Assembly (NCBI GenBank): GCA_963678705.1 | Contig: OY783212.1 | Coordinates: forward strand, 4,588,001-4,652,000 | Source: Panorpa germanica | Lineage: Eukaryota > Arthropoda > Insecta > Mecoptera > Panorpidae | DNA: 64,000 nucleotides | Direction of reading: 5' to 3' | Part shown: positions 24,701 to 39,700 of the stretch, piece after piece | How the letters are laid out: every line of letters begins with the position of its first letter | Numbering within the stretch: position 1 is the first letter of the stretch | Position numbers and translations under genes: made by a program | The notes under the pieces: model-generated | Seen by the model: the letters and a program-made list of their open reading frames with translations, nothing else | What the model was told of the DNA's origin: nothing | Databases searched by the model: none

Positions 24701-27700
24701 ATACTTTTTTTTTACACCACGATGAGTTAAAGTGGACTGAAAGTAAAAATCTTTAAAAAATTTAGGGAAAAAAATAAATTCGATTGATTTGTGTGTAAAA
24801 ACTACTAGCATTCTGGGATTTTTAATGGTTGTGGTCGATAGCAGTGCTATTTAGGTTGCCGATACAAAAATCCGAATTATTTGAAAAATTGTGGTCATGG
24901 TAGTTAAAAACATTTTAAGGTGTTTCAATTTTCGAATTTTTTTTTTTTTTTTTTTGTAATTTCTAAACAAAATGAGATAAATTCTTTTTTTCTCGTGTAG
25001 TCATGAGCAGGACCACCCTTTGGTGCCCGCTTATCGTTGAATATTGGGACACCCTGTATATTTACTTGAATGAGACCTTAAAACGTTTTGATTTTAAATA
25101 GGCGAATATGTAATTATTTCAAAAAGATTTTGCAATAAAATTAAAAAAATTCAAACTTGTAACACTGATACTATTTTTTTTTCAATAATCATTTGAGTTC
25201 AGATATTGTATTCAACATTTTCTTTCATACTTTACTTTACTCTCTGATTGTATAGATTGTACTGCATCCTACAGTTTTGCACTTTAAATAAATTCAGACA
25301 TCACTAGTCAACTACTCAGACATTATTCAGACTCGTCTCTTTAGTTCATAAACCTCAACTCAGTCTACTGCTTACAGTACAGTGTACGTTGTACAAGCCC
25401 ATTATAATACAATGGCAAAAGCAACCCACAATCCACAAAGAATAAAATATGTGTAACAACATTACTTTGCTGTATGTGGTTTTGTTTCTATTGTAGTAGT
25501 ACTAGGTTTTACGATTTTATACAAACCAAATTAATATGGAAAACGAAAGCTTATTTGATAATGTATAAATTTACTATTGTCATCAAACAAATAAACGTTT
25601 TGTTTTTATTTCTTTGTAATCAGGGCCGGGTTTAGCCCGATGGAGGACTGTAAGCTAGTATTTGGTATTTCCTTATGCGAATATTTTCATTTAGGGAAAT
25701 AACTTTGTTGTCAATAAATGAGTTATCTCTTTGTCTCCGACCGGATATGCGTCTGTAAAAATGTTATCGGATGTTTAAATATCAATAAAATAGATTCCCA
25801 ATCGTTTCTTTCGTTGTAATAGCCATAGCCCATTGATACGGCACGCCGTATGCGTTTAGAATTGTATGGTCCGCTAAGTACGTACGGCTATATATAAAAA
25901 ACGTATATGATGTGCCGCATGCGGCGTGCCGTACCAGCTAATACTTTTGAAATAGGGGATATACGGTTTTATAATAAAGTGAAATTTTTGGTAGTTTTAC
26001 AGAGATTGTGTAAACAGTACGGATCACGAAACATAAGGCTGCCCTCACACTGGAACAAACAACGTCCCATCAGTTACAATGGACGACTTTTACAAGTAAC
26101 AGCAAACTTCTACTTAAATGTTTATCAAAATATGTTAAAAGAAAGAAAAGTACGTATTATACGTACATCTGTTCACACGTGTCTGTCGAACATGCAGGAA
26201 TCATAAACAAGGACCGCTGTACCTATTGTACGGAGTCATCTAACTAGGATGAAATACGTACACCGTACAGACAATAGTCGTCCATAGTCGGCGAGCGGAT
26301 GCAGTCTGTTCCAATGTGGGAGACGAGCAGCATAAAATATCATTCCACTGTTTTTCGTTTTAACTTAAGGTTTTAAGCTTAGGAGCTATCCATAAATTAC
26401 GTCACACATACGGATGGCGAGAGTTTCAAAATATGTCATAAGGAGGTTCACAAACATTGTGAAATCATAGGCAATATAAAATATAAAAGCCCTGAAGAAT
26501 AATGTAGGTTTAAATAAAATGTAAAAAAGTATAAATTTCAATTAGAAGTTCTGAGTTAAAAAGGTAATTAATTTCTTCTAAAAACTATAAAATATTACAA
26601 AAAAATTATTAATTGAAATCTGTGACATCACACAAACTGTCAACATAGTAAGAGGACATCGGTGATAAACTAAATATATAAAGTATGTATATAATTATTT
26701 TATTTCTTTATATTTTACAAGCTGAACTTATATTTAATGCTAAAATTTTAAATTACCACTAAAACTCAATGAGTGGGAATGGGGCTTAAAGAGTGGTAAC
26801 ACTGTTTAACATACGTTTGTTTGTAAAATTTGTTTCTGAATTTAATATTAGATTTCTATAGTATAATGGAATGTTTACAAATGTTGGTTAATGGATTTAG
26901 ATTCGATTAACAATAATCAAATTTAATAAGGTAATTCATATTCGAATATTAATTGCACACTCTGTCACTATTAACACAAAACGGTTACAGACTATGGGGC
27001 AGGTTTAAGAGTTATGTTGAACGTTTAAAGTATTTGGTTAGGTGGTTACAGTAAAACGTGTACTCGTAACTCGAATGTTGTTTCAAATGTGCCTTGTACG
27101 TCACACAAATTTAAACTAAACTGTTAAAAGCTATAAACCAATGAATATGTTTGACATTCGGTTATTTTTAGAATACAAACATCTTTTTGATACAAACCAG
27201 AGAATACTTGTGTATGGCATATTATCCTTATATATAATTATGAGAGTTGTTTAAATATTTTTAGCATGGTCCAACTGTCATTTGTATACGGTAATTAGAC
27301 AGTGACGATGAGTTGAATATTGACAGGACACTTCTTATATCTCATATCAACTATAAATGATCTAAAATGTGGAATCCTTTTAAATTGATGAAATGGCTTC
27401 GTATTGGCAAAGTAGAGTTGTCTCGCTCAGACTTTGAAAAGAATTCGATATATCACAAACTATCCTTGCCATCAGAATTCATTCATAACATAATTCTTTC
27501 ATACTTTCAAGGGCACACATATATGCAGTCCCTTTCATTTCTTTTTAGAATTCAATAGGAGTTCTCTACAAATGAAATTCTACTGCATGACTATATGCTA
27601 TCTCTTTTCAACACATATATTTATATATAGTGGCATATATACATAAAATTGCTATCTCTCTTATTCACCGTATTTTGCTATCGTTTCATTTCGCGTAACG

Positions 27701-30700
27701 GCGTTCTAGTGCAATGACATTTCTTACATTTCGAAGCAGTGAAATCTGATGGAACTTTAAATGAGTTCAAGTAATTTACTGGTATTTTTGTTTACCTACA
27801 GCTATTACTAACATAATTCAAAGTTGTCCCTTGTATAAATTCTACTGCGCTTGCGTTAACAGACCATTTTTTGTGTTCGTAGGACCGGCATTTGCATTCA
27901 CATCAAACAACAAAACTTACCATCGTAAAAATAAGATAATTTACAATTTAAGTAATATGTGCTTCGCTATGGATAAAATTTGATAACATGCGTGTACAGT
28001 TAATAATCCACAGCCTAGTCAAATGGACATACCTTAGTCGACATTAAAAACCTGCTGCTTTAGGAGTTTATTGTACGCTACAAGTATGCTAACTTGTTTA
28101 TTTGTTGCAATGCAGATATACGAGAATGTAGACACGTGTTTGATTTAAAAAAAAGTAAAAGTGCTTCTAGTCTTACCTCGCAAAAATATTGGATATGTCC
28201 AAGTTCAGAGATTCTGAATTGAATAAAAATAAGGAGAAAGTTAAAAAAAGCATGTGCTTAGAATACAGTTTAAAACAATCATATGCTGCTGTCGAGATTC
28301 TTGATGCAAGATATATATTTCAACGATGAGAGATCACTTATTACAATGTTATTGATTTTTTACTGGTTTTAATATGTTTAGTAACTCGATTGTGCCATAG
28401 ACTGTTACACACTTTACAATATTAATTTAGACTCCTATTTTGTAGCAGTTTAACTGACGTCTGTTAGTCTAAATTTAAGTTAGTATATTATAGTTCAAAT
28501 TACGAGACTTTGGCAGTGACTCATACTTAAAACAAGTTGTGGGGTATAAACTGCCGATATAACTAAAAAGCATTGACTCACTTATTTTTCTATAATATAT
28601 ATAGAAACGAATATAATAAATTCATTATCGTATTATAGATTTATACCGCTCTTATAACCTCTTTTAAGTATAAGTCCGGCGGACTATCGTGATTTACCGT
28701 GATACCAACACTTTTTGGTATTGTATTCATTTTATTAATTGTGTGCCTTTCGTATTTACAATCTACAGTATTATATTTTCTAATACATTTCATTCATATA
28801 TAAATCTTAAAACTAAACTTAACTATCGTAGTCTTTTACTACTTCCAAAAATACTTTCCGCTTCTTCTTCTCTTGAGTCTCTCTGTTCATTTTCCCTCCT
28901 TTATTCTGAATGTTTCCTTCTTCTCATTCCTTCTTACCTGTACCTCCGTCTCTCTCCTCCTGCCTTCCATATCTCCTCTCCACAAACCTTCCTCCCTTTT
29001 GTCTTAATTTTTCTTTCTCCTTCTTTTTTCCTCCTTGATCCACTTTATTCCATTATCTTTTCCTTTTACTATTTATATGAACTCGCTTTCGTTTTCCACT
29101 CTCTCTTTACACCTATTCTTGATGTGCTCCAGCGTTTCCTCCTTAGAAAACTTAATGTGCTCCAGCACAATTAATTTTATTTCGCAGCAAATATATATTT
29201 TCTATTTCCTCCGATTATCTTGGCAAATGACATCATTAAAAACTGTTGTGATATATCCGTCGGTTTGTTGATTACTGATTAACCGGCTCTATTCAGATGC
29301 CCACAGATTATCGACCTCTTAATCGAAGCGCAAATATGTCATGATAGTTTTTCATGGTTTTTACATTTGTTTAACATGACATTGACACTTATATTTGAAT
29401 TTTATAAAAATAGGTTTGTGTACAAGTATTTAAAGGTGTAGACTACGATCATCAAATCAGTTTTAAATATGTCGTATAAAAATATTTAACTTGATATAGA
29501 ACCTTTGTTGATATTTGCACATTAAATATCATTTATATCCAGCTAATAAGTCTGTTAAAGTTAACGGATGTATTTTGTGAAGGTCATCAAGTTGAAAAAG
29601 ACAAATTGTAAACGGCTAATGCAACGAACAATAGACATTGTGTTCAAGTCTAATATAAAAAGTTATAAAATTTATAGAAGACATAAGTAAATAATATATC
29701 TGAATAAATTACATATATTTGTCACACTAGACACTATTTAAATGTACGAGAAATCCTTGTATGTACTTATTTGTATTCGCAATATACAATCGTAATTCAA
29801 TCAAGTGAAATTAGTTGCAATTCAGAGAAAGTTATTCATTTGTTTAACCGGGTATAGTCATATATGTATACGTGTTCACCTCTATCACTCTTTTTATATT
29901 ACTCCTATGTGTTTTTCAACTTGTTTCTGTAGAAATCTCATGACAAAGTTTCTCAAACTGTGTATTTTCTTTCTGTGTTGATAAATGCGCAAAATAACAA
30001 GTGTTGTAGTAGCTTTATCCAGTGGCCCAGCTTTATTCCTTTTACATGTGGATCAAGTGTGTGGTGGGGGTAGAAAAATCTCTTTTGACGCGGGTCAAAA
30101 GACCGACAACAGCCCGAACGTGAACGTTGGACGTTGGACATTAGACACACTTAGTTCCAGCATCGAACACATGATGCGTCCAACGTTGGTGTTCGTAGCA
30201 TCGTTTGCAGCCTGTTTTACGTGACTACGGACGTGTAATTCGTCAACACCTCGCGGGAATTTGCGACAAGAGTGTCATGAGATAAATTATTAGCATTGTC
30301 TCTAATTGTCAAACGTATTCAAATAGTGTTGTTCTAATCCCTCTATGACAAAATATGCCTAAAGACAATTATGTCTCCAGTGTCCACATCCCTAATAAAT
30401 TAGAAACAATTTTATTATAATACTGATATAAAATATAATCTACTAGTGAACCATGTTCTAATTTTTACAGCACTACATACTCGTATATACTGATAAATAA
30501 CACACATAGTGTAAAGGAGATGCACACAACAGCCTAAAGCCTAAAGCCATTAGCTTACAGTTGGCTCGTGCATTATGAAGGTGGTGAACAAAGAGAAATA
30601 AAATCACTCCACTTCATTTGGCAGACTTTTATACGAATTTCGTAAAATAAAAATATAATTTTGGTCGTATTTACAATTTCTTTTCCATTTAACTTAGTTT

Positions 30701-33700
30701 GAGAACTGCAAACACGTGATAAAAATGAAAATTATATTCAAATTTTACTAAATTATTAATACCAGATTTCTTTTAGGAATATAACCTTAACTCCGTCGTG
30801 AGCAGCCTGTAGCAGTGACAGTTAGTCTAAGCGCTCACTGGTGACAAGACTATCGTATAAAAATTAGGACACAATCATATTGAAATTTTGAATAAACAGA
30901 TGCAATGCTTCTAAAAATAATCTTGTTGTAAGTGTGCGTATCTTACGTCCAGTGTACGCCCGGCCTTAAAAAAGACATTAGTATAATTTTTAAATACTGA
31001 TCAAACTTTCTGTTAAGCGTTACTTATATCACATTCATAAATATTTAACCTTGAACTTTCATTATGGTTTTAAAATAACAATTTTAAGGTTAAAATAAAT
31101 CAGAGAGAATTTCAGATGATTTCTAGTTTGTCAAAGTTGGTGATTGATTCAAAGTCAATGTCAGCATTCAAGAATTTTTTTATTTACACAATTGTTTAAG
31201 AGTAAGTAATTATATGCTTATACGTACTGTTTAAAATGTATATGTATTGAAAAGAAGTTAGCAGTCTGTAGAGGAGCAGTCATGTCAATTCTTTTTAGGT
31301 CAAATGAAGCTACTACTTAGTATAAGAAATAGTTCCTGGTAAATCCTTTATAATGCGGAAACCTTATTTGCAAATTAATACTGTTTATAAAAGTACTATC
31401 GGAAATACGTACGCAATACTTAGAATAAAATTTAAAAAATATACTATTTTAATTATTTATGCAGATTTAGGCATGAAAACAAACTGACAACAATCTTTTG
31501 TGTTGAGAAGTTAATAGTTATATACCGTATTGCGTAAATTAATGATTTTATTGAAGGGATTTGCCCTGACAATTATATTATGATTTCAAAAAAGAGTAAC
31601 TTATCCTGTAATCCTGTAACTTCAATATATATCAATATATATAATTTCGCCATACTATTTTAACTAAGTCCTCTCGAAATATGACTTTAAAGTTAAGCGG
31701 TCACTAGTCATCCTGGAACAGAAGGAAAACAGGAGAAAAGTATTCAGTGTATGCTACATTATGTGCTGTATGTTTAGCCGTATAGATGTGTTACTGATTT
31801 AGTTGTTAGTCGGTTTAGTTGAATCTCTTCTTGCTTTCATCCTACTGTAATTAGAATATTAAATCGATCCTTAGAAAATCAGCAGATTTTATAGCTATGA
31901 ATAATGCTATTAGTAATTCTTTGTTTAAGATTTTTTTTTGTAATTAATCTTTTAAAATGACGTCATTTTGTGATTCATTATTATTTTATTGCAATAGCAG
32001 TAATCTACTGATTTTGATAACAATTTATGAAGATTTATAATGAATGAACCACATTTACATTTAAGTTTCGACACATAAATAATTTATTCTTTTATGAACC
32101 AATCCTATTATATTTATTATAGTATTGGAAACTATTGTGTAGGTTAGAAATAATAATAATATTGACCTTTTTTATTTTTAGAATTACCACAATTAGTTGA
32201 TAATTCATTTCGTCTAAACAATTCTTCGCATGTGGTTAAAATTAAGAGTCTTATACAGAGATGGATTAGATACTTTAATAAATACTTTTTTTTATAAAAT
32301 CAGATAAATACTTTGTTTAAAAAATCTTGAATATTATATTTTAGATTCAAGTAATATGCAACTTTTCTTGAACAAACTATTTATCTGAGTCGTGTAAAAC
32401 ACCCTTTATAGGTATTTATTGTTGACTGAGTTCGATCTGTATCAAAATCATAAAATTTATGAGGCAGCAATGTAGCTCACATATACGACACCATAATTAT
32501 AGTCAACATTGTACATGGTCATTGTATTAAATAAATGTAAATATTAAAAAAAATTGAATTATTCAGTTTCAAATTTGAAGTGTTTTAGTTTTCATAGAAT
32601 ATTTAAATATTCGTGTTAGTTTTTTCCTCAGGACAGTATACTTATTATCAACAAAATGACTTTTTTTTAATGGTGATTTGAAAGCCTTTCTAGACATTGA
32701 CACAAGGCAATAATATTCACGCGCAATTTTCCATTTTGTAATTGGACCATTTTGCAATGCAGGAAACATGTAATACGGTCGCTCATACAACGATCTTTAA
32801 ATAGATACAGTACTTCGAAGACTAACATTAAAAAAACACATTACTTGCATTTGTAGAATATTCGTATTTCACTTAATAAATAAAATAATTTAGTACGTAC
32901 ATATTCTTATAAATAAATACTTATATAAACCAGTTTGATTAAAATAACTTTCGATAACGGTAGGATTATATATAATTCCTAATGATTAATTCTTTCAATC
33001 AACAAATTTTCCATTATCGATTTTATTAGAAACAAAAACCCGCTACTCTTTTTTTCCCATTTTGTCGCCGTTTTTTTTTAATATCCTATATTTGTAGGGT
33101 ATGCGTGGCCAGGTTAAGTTAATATGTTATAAAAATAATTAGATATTAGAAGACAGAATTTTTTTTTAATAGCTATCTCGAGAATAACTGATAAACTAAA
33201 TAATAAACATACACTTAATAGCATAGAAAAGTGTAAATAAAATATTTTTGTACATAATTCATTACAAAACGACGGTTAATAAATACAAAATACGGCTGTC
33301 TTAAGACAATTTTGACTTGTGCTTAAAAGATAGAGTCCACACTATATGTACATATTGACCAAACAAAGTCAACGATACATTGTAGCGTTCTACATCACCC
33401 ATACCGAGTAGTCGACTGTTTTGTCTTGTCATTGGACACGGTCGTGTCAAATAATATTTAATTTTTAATTTTAAATAATAAGTTTTAAGAATTTATAGTT
33501 TTACCAAATAATACGAAATCTTTAAATTTCATTTAGATGAAAGTTCTACATTTTTTAAGGTAATTTCAATGACTTCTGAGTATTTGGAACAAAGTCTTAC
33601 ACGTCCTAAAAATGAACTAACAAATTCTTGCATAACCGATGAATAACAATTGATTGATTATATTAACTAATATACACACAAGTATAATAAATTCAAGTGA

Positions 33701-36700
33701 GCAAATATTATAGAAATAAGACTATGCCATTCCTTCTTCTACTGGAATCTGTTGTACTTCAAGCTTGAAATTAAAGGCGTGTTCTACAATTCTACATAAC
33801 AAAATGACGCGCGCGCATTCCTGAACAAAATTCTGACGTCATTTATTCTCACGCAAAGTATTGCTATTACACACACTCATATAAATAATTATAATGAATG
33901 AATGAGATAAAAGATATTGTAATTACTACGAGTTTTATATTATAAAAACAAACACGTTATGGTCTATTGTTTACCATATGGGAACTTAATTTTTTGAACA
34001 TACAAGTGCAAGGATTTTATTGGTATCGTAATTAGACATTTAACGGCTGTGGCTTGTGTCTGATGGGAGACCACTGTTTAAATAAATTATGTGACATAAC
34101 CTACACTAAATTAACCTCATTCAATAATGTCAAAAATGTATTTCATATATCATGATTTGTTTATTAGGTATTGTAGATATTGAGGTTGTGTTAATTTAGT
34201 TACAAGAAACAGTTATGTGTCCTAAAGTTATACGGAATAGTAATTGTTAATAATAATTATATTTGACAATCAATTAAAAAAGTTGTTATATTCTTAAACC
34301 GGTGATTTGCCCATTCTTAAATATAATATGTTTTGCAAGGAATAAAACAAGAGCGGAATATATTTTTTATTATTTTGTTTAATCGTAAAGTTTAAAAACT
34401 TTATTTACGATTATAAAAGGTCTCAGTGTATATTATAGAATATTGTTTTGATTGCTTGCGTAAACACAACATTTGTGGTTCTTATGTCCGGTGCAGACTA
34501 CTGCGACTCCAAAATTCATGTATTTTCACTCATAAGTTGACGTTATTTAGAGATAAGTGTACTACATTTGTTGAAATGTTATCGTTCTGACTAGTGCGAC
34601 TTCAACATGCGATATTCATTTAACTTACTAAACTCTATGAGGCATCTGAGTATTTTTATGATTTACTCCTTTGTATCCTTTGTAGACTAGATCGAACATT
34701 TTATTTGCGTTTGCGTTATCGTACTTTACAAACCATATGAGATTAAGGTTTGAATAAATAAAATATACTGTTCCTTTTATCATAAACACTGATTCAATGA
34801 ATTTATAAAGGTCGCATGTTGGAATCACTAGATATGGAATCAGACAGAGATGTGCACAAATGCTTTTCAAAAGCATTTAAATACAAAATGCAAATACCTC
34901 GTTATTTTCCTATTTCAAATACAAAATAAAAAATAAATTTCATGTTAGTATTTAAATACAAAATACGTATTTTAAAATTACTTTTGAGAAAATAGAATAC
35001 TCTTTATGTTATTAATATAAATGTTATTTTTTTTTTTTAATAATTATGAGAATTCTCTTTGATTAAGACGTTTCAAAACGTTTTGGAACATTTTTGTTTC
35101 ATAAAAATACTACCTAGAATTTTGAAAAATAGCAAAAGTAAAGGTTTTGTTAGTGTCGCATGTTGATGTCGCATTAGTTACTCATGTCTAAATAATGTCA
35201 ACTTATGAATGAAAATATATAAATGTTGGATGCCGCATGTAGGGGTAGTTGGTGGGGATTTATATTTAAATAATAATATTTACTAATTACCTCTATGAAG
35301 TAACAAAAATGAAAAAAGTATTTTGTATTTTCCAAATAGGAAATAGGTTTGTAAAAGTTTTCAAATAAAACATAAAATTCTATACTCTTAAAATGGTATT
35401 TAAATACAAAATAGAAAATTGGTATTTACTATTTTGTATTTGCATTTTGAGTATATGATTTTGAAAAACGCACATCTTTGGAATCAGATATATATTTTAT
35501 ATAAAGACAATTTAATAAATAAAACGTTTTAAAATTATGGTATACGATATCGAAACGTTTTTCCTCTAAATTAAAACAAGACATCTAAAAAATTTGATCT
35601 GAACCTAATAATTGTGCAAAAATTTTCCATTGTATTAAACCTACATTCAAGGTCATTATAGAGCTATATACATAAAAATTGAGGTTAAAATCTAAAACGT
35701 TACTAAGCAGAATAAAATGATGGACAAATAAAATAAATTATATTATGATTGTAGGTAGAATTCAATTATCAGTTAGAATTGGAACTGAAGTTCAAATTTT
35801 TCTGAACAAAAAGGAAATAATGAATTTCTATTTCTAGTAGAATAAAATAAAAATTAACTTAATGACTAATAAACTTTCTTATTCAATATAAATAGATTTT
35901 TAATTTTAATTTCTTTCACTGAGCATTGCATTTAATAAAATATAATTTGTGATACCATAATTTCAACGAGGACTATATGATATATTTGCAAGTCGATTTA
36001 AATATATTATCGAACAATCAACGGACAAATATAGCTTCAGGAATTACTTATTCCGAAACCACTAAATAGATAACGCTTATGATTTATTAATTTATTTATC
36101 AGTAAAAAATGTATGACATTAATTCCTTTCGAGTGGATTTTAGCGGCGTATAAGTTAAAAAATAATAAAATACAAAACCCAGTAGATTTGTGATAATACT
36201 TTTATTTATTATTAAAATACTATACTTCATATGTCTTTTTACTTTCAACACAAATTAATTTTACTTGTACACTACATTTGGTTTGAAAGATTTCTGATAA
36301 AAAATGATGTGTAGTGACTTAATGGGAGATAATACTCTGTAACATAGCTACAACAAAGCTAATGTTATCTAATTGGAACAAGTAAAACAATAATTCAGTC
36401 GAGCTGGAATTGAATAACCGTTAGAGATTCCTGACGTGCATGGAATGAAAGTAAATCATAAAGAAATACCGGAAATGCGTGTCGATAATTATATTTTGCT
36501 GTTTTATCATTTATTTTTGAACTACGACCTATTTTTTATATACTGTATCTATGTAGAAGACAAAGAATGGATTTAATACTAAATTTAATATTTTATGATA
36601 ATTCGAATATTTTTATGTAACCTTGACAACATTACGAATCCTTTATTTATTTATTGCGACCAGAGGCGCTGCCATCGAGAGAGTGAGAGGGACATAGAGA

Positions 36701-39700
36701 GAAAAACACACCTCTTAAGGTAGTTCATTACTGACTGTAGTAGGCAAAAGTGTGTTAAAAGGTTATTATAAGATATTATTTTTTTAAAGAATGTGCTCAA
36801 AACATGTAAGCTGTAACACGGTTGAGAAATATAGCAATACTGCACCACAATGGCTTTGTGTCCTATGTCTTAATTTCTACAAAAGTGTACTATATATTGA
36901 TAAAGTGGGTTTTTAGAACCTCAAATGCACAATTATTTTTTAACAACTCTTTATATGTTAAGAGATATTAACAATTAAAAAAGTCATTTTATTTCTTTAA
37001 TTATTAAAGGGATTCAACGTTGTACAAATTCCAAATGCATGTGACATCACAATCGCTGCCAACCTTACAGCTCATAAATCTTTGCTATATGTATTTATAT
37101 ATCAAAATATCAAATATTATTTATAGCTGTTCAGTACAAAATTAGTACAGAACATAAGAAGATGTCTCTGTTGGCATTCCAACATTATAATGTATTGTTG
37201 TCTCTAATAGAAGTAATGCGCATGACTACAATACGACGACTGCTGTACGCTACAGCGATATGGCATTCGTGTCAGTTGTGTTTTGGGCTTCTACACTGTC
37301 AAGATCATAATTCCCAACCATCTTGTTATTATAAGAATGTTGGTTCAAAGTAATTAAAAAGTGTAAAATTATTTTATCATTAAACAATTGAATAATTATT
37401 CAATCTACAAATACTCGCATGGTTTTATTTCGTACATGCGAAGCTGGTCCTTCGAGTCTTACAAAGCCGATCCTTCGAGTTTATTAACCGCGTGTGTTTT
37501 TCGTTGTATTTTTGGCGTTTTATTACATTTGCCCCTTGGCGATTGCCATTGATTGGGTAAATGGGACGCTCTATTTTGGCGGATTCACGGAGGATTTGGA
37601 TATTTTACAATTACATTTCCAGAAGCCTTACAAGCGAAGCTGGATATTTTACAATTACATTTCAAGAAGGTTTTAAATCCTACAAAAAAAAAAAACTGGC
37701 CTTACAAGCCATTGGTACCCGCGTGTGATTTCGTGGTGTTTTGAGGTTACATCTGTATAGTAACCAGCACAAGTGCAAGCTATTTTGTTCCATTTACCCT
37801 ATGGCGGCCTGGCAAGTCATCAATTGCCATTGATTGGGTAATGCAACGTTTGATTTAAGCGGATTCGCATATAATTTGGATTACTACACGTTTATATTTT
37901 AAGAAAAATTATTCATTACGGAAGAGGATACATGGATGCTGGAGGAGAGTAAAATACTTCTTTACTCATGAAGGTACAAAGTTATTATTACTATCTGCAA
38001 GTACCAATCTATTAAAAACTTCTCATGTTGCTGGATTAACCTGGATTAGTTTGTCATCCACGTTTCATCTATCATATAAGTACGAATCTATCACCTAAGC
38101 AAGATGGAGGGATTGAAAAGGCTTAGATCGGCGCGGACGGCTGCAAAAAGTGCAATATCACGGATGGACAATTACGTCAGCGACCCAAGGGCTCTCGACT
38201 CCGCTACAGTGGATGTGCTGCAGGTGAAAAAAGAAAAGATGATGACTACATTCCAATCGTACGAGCTCACGCAGTACAGCATTTTAGAAATTGATGATCA
38301 AGATGAGGAAGACATTGAAGAAGTTGAAGAGAAGTATTTTAACATTATTGCAAAATTAAATGCTAGCATCAATAAGTTAAAAGAAGTTAATAGGCCTGAA
38401 TTAGTTCCATTGAAGCTCCCAGCGGTGGAAATTCCAACCTTCGATGGCAAGGATATAACCAGGTTTAAGCCCTTTTATGAGCTCTTCCAAGCAGTGGTTC
38501 ACAATAATGCATCATTGTCCGATGTTCAAAGACTTTTTTATTTGAGAAAGTATCTCGTTGATGAGGCTCTCTCAATAATTATAAATCTGCCGCTTGTGAA
38601 CAGTTCATACAAAGAGGCTATTGATTTATTGTTAGCGCGGTATGAAAATAAGGCAAGATTAATCTTTTATCACATTAATATAATACTTGATATTCCCAAC
38701 ATGCAGAAAGGTACTGCAGTCGATATAAGGGCTTTTTTATGTCAAGTAAAACAGCAATTACAAGCGTTAAAAAATCTTGATGAGCCTGTAGACAAGTGGG
38801 ATATGATTTTAATCTCGGCCTTAAGTAGAAAATTAGATATCGTTACTAACCGCACTTTCCACATGGAAAGAAATTTAGAAGAACTGCCTACTATGGCAGA
38901 ATTTATTTCATTTTTAGAAAGACGTGCAATTGCAATTGAGTATAGTTTAGATTATAAAAATATGTCACATGACAATAATAATAAAGGAAATGTGGTTCCA
39001 AGAAAATTGTATAATAAAAATAAGTATTCACATAATAATATTGTATGTAATCTTGCTATTTGTGAATATACAAACCTTGAGAATGTTATGAAACAATCTT
39101 GGACAACTGAGAAAGTCCCAGAGGAATCAGATAAGTTTTCTGAGGATTACTTAAAGGCTGAACATAAATTTCAAAATTCAGTAGCACTTAAAAATAATTT
39201 AACTGTTGATTTGCCATTACTCAGCCTAGTAAATAAAATAGAATTGGAGGATTCTTTCTCAGTTGCCCCGCAAAGATTTAATGTGTTGGAAAAAAGATTT
39301 AGACACAATCCTTCATTATTGGAGGTTTATAAAACATTATTAAACAGATCAACCAGTATTATGACATTAGGTTTAAAACACAATATTATTTTTATAAATA
39401 TTAAAATAAAAACAAATTTAATTTGCTACAAGTCCAGTGTAGCTCCATCAAGTAAGGTACTTACAATACCCCAGCTTGAGATTATTAGCGCAGTGTTGCT
39501 GGTGCGAATCAAACAAGCAACAAATAAAATTTTTGATTCAAATACAATACTTCCATCAGATATTAATTGCAATGTTTACAACATTGATGTAAAACAAACA
39601 TCTGTACTGTTGGAATTGTTAAAAGATAATTGTTTCAATAACATTGTAACTATTGAGTTGATGATTGTTGTGTACATTATGCAATTGATAATGTATGCTA

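Noticed and set aside
28689-29174. 161-codon Ser/Phe/Leu-rich frame
   Set aside because: Produced by a polypyrimidine tract, with low complexity and no start or splice support.
37162-37353. 63-codon frame present twice identically (also 39976-40167)
   Set aside because: Lies in the two identical LTRs. Duplication is explained by LTR identity, not coding selection.
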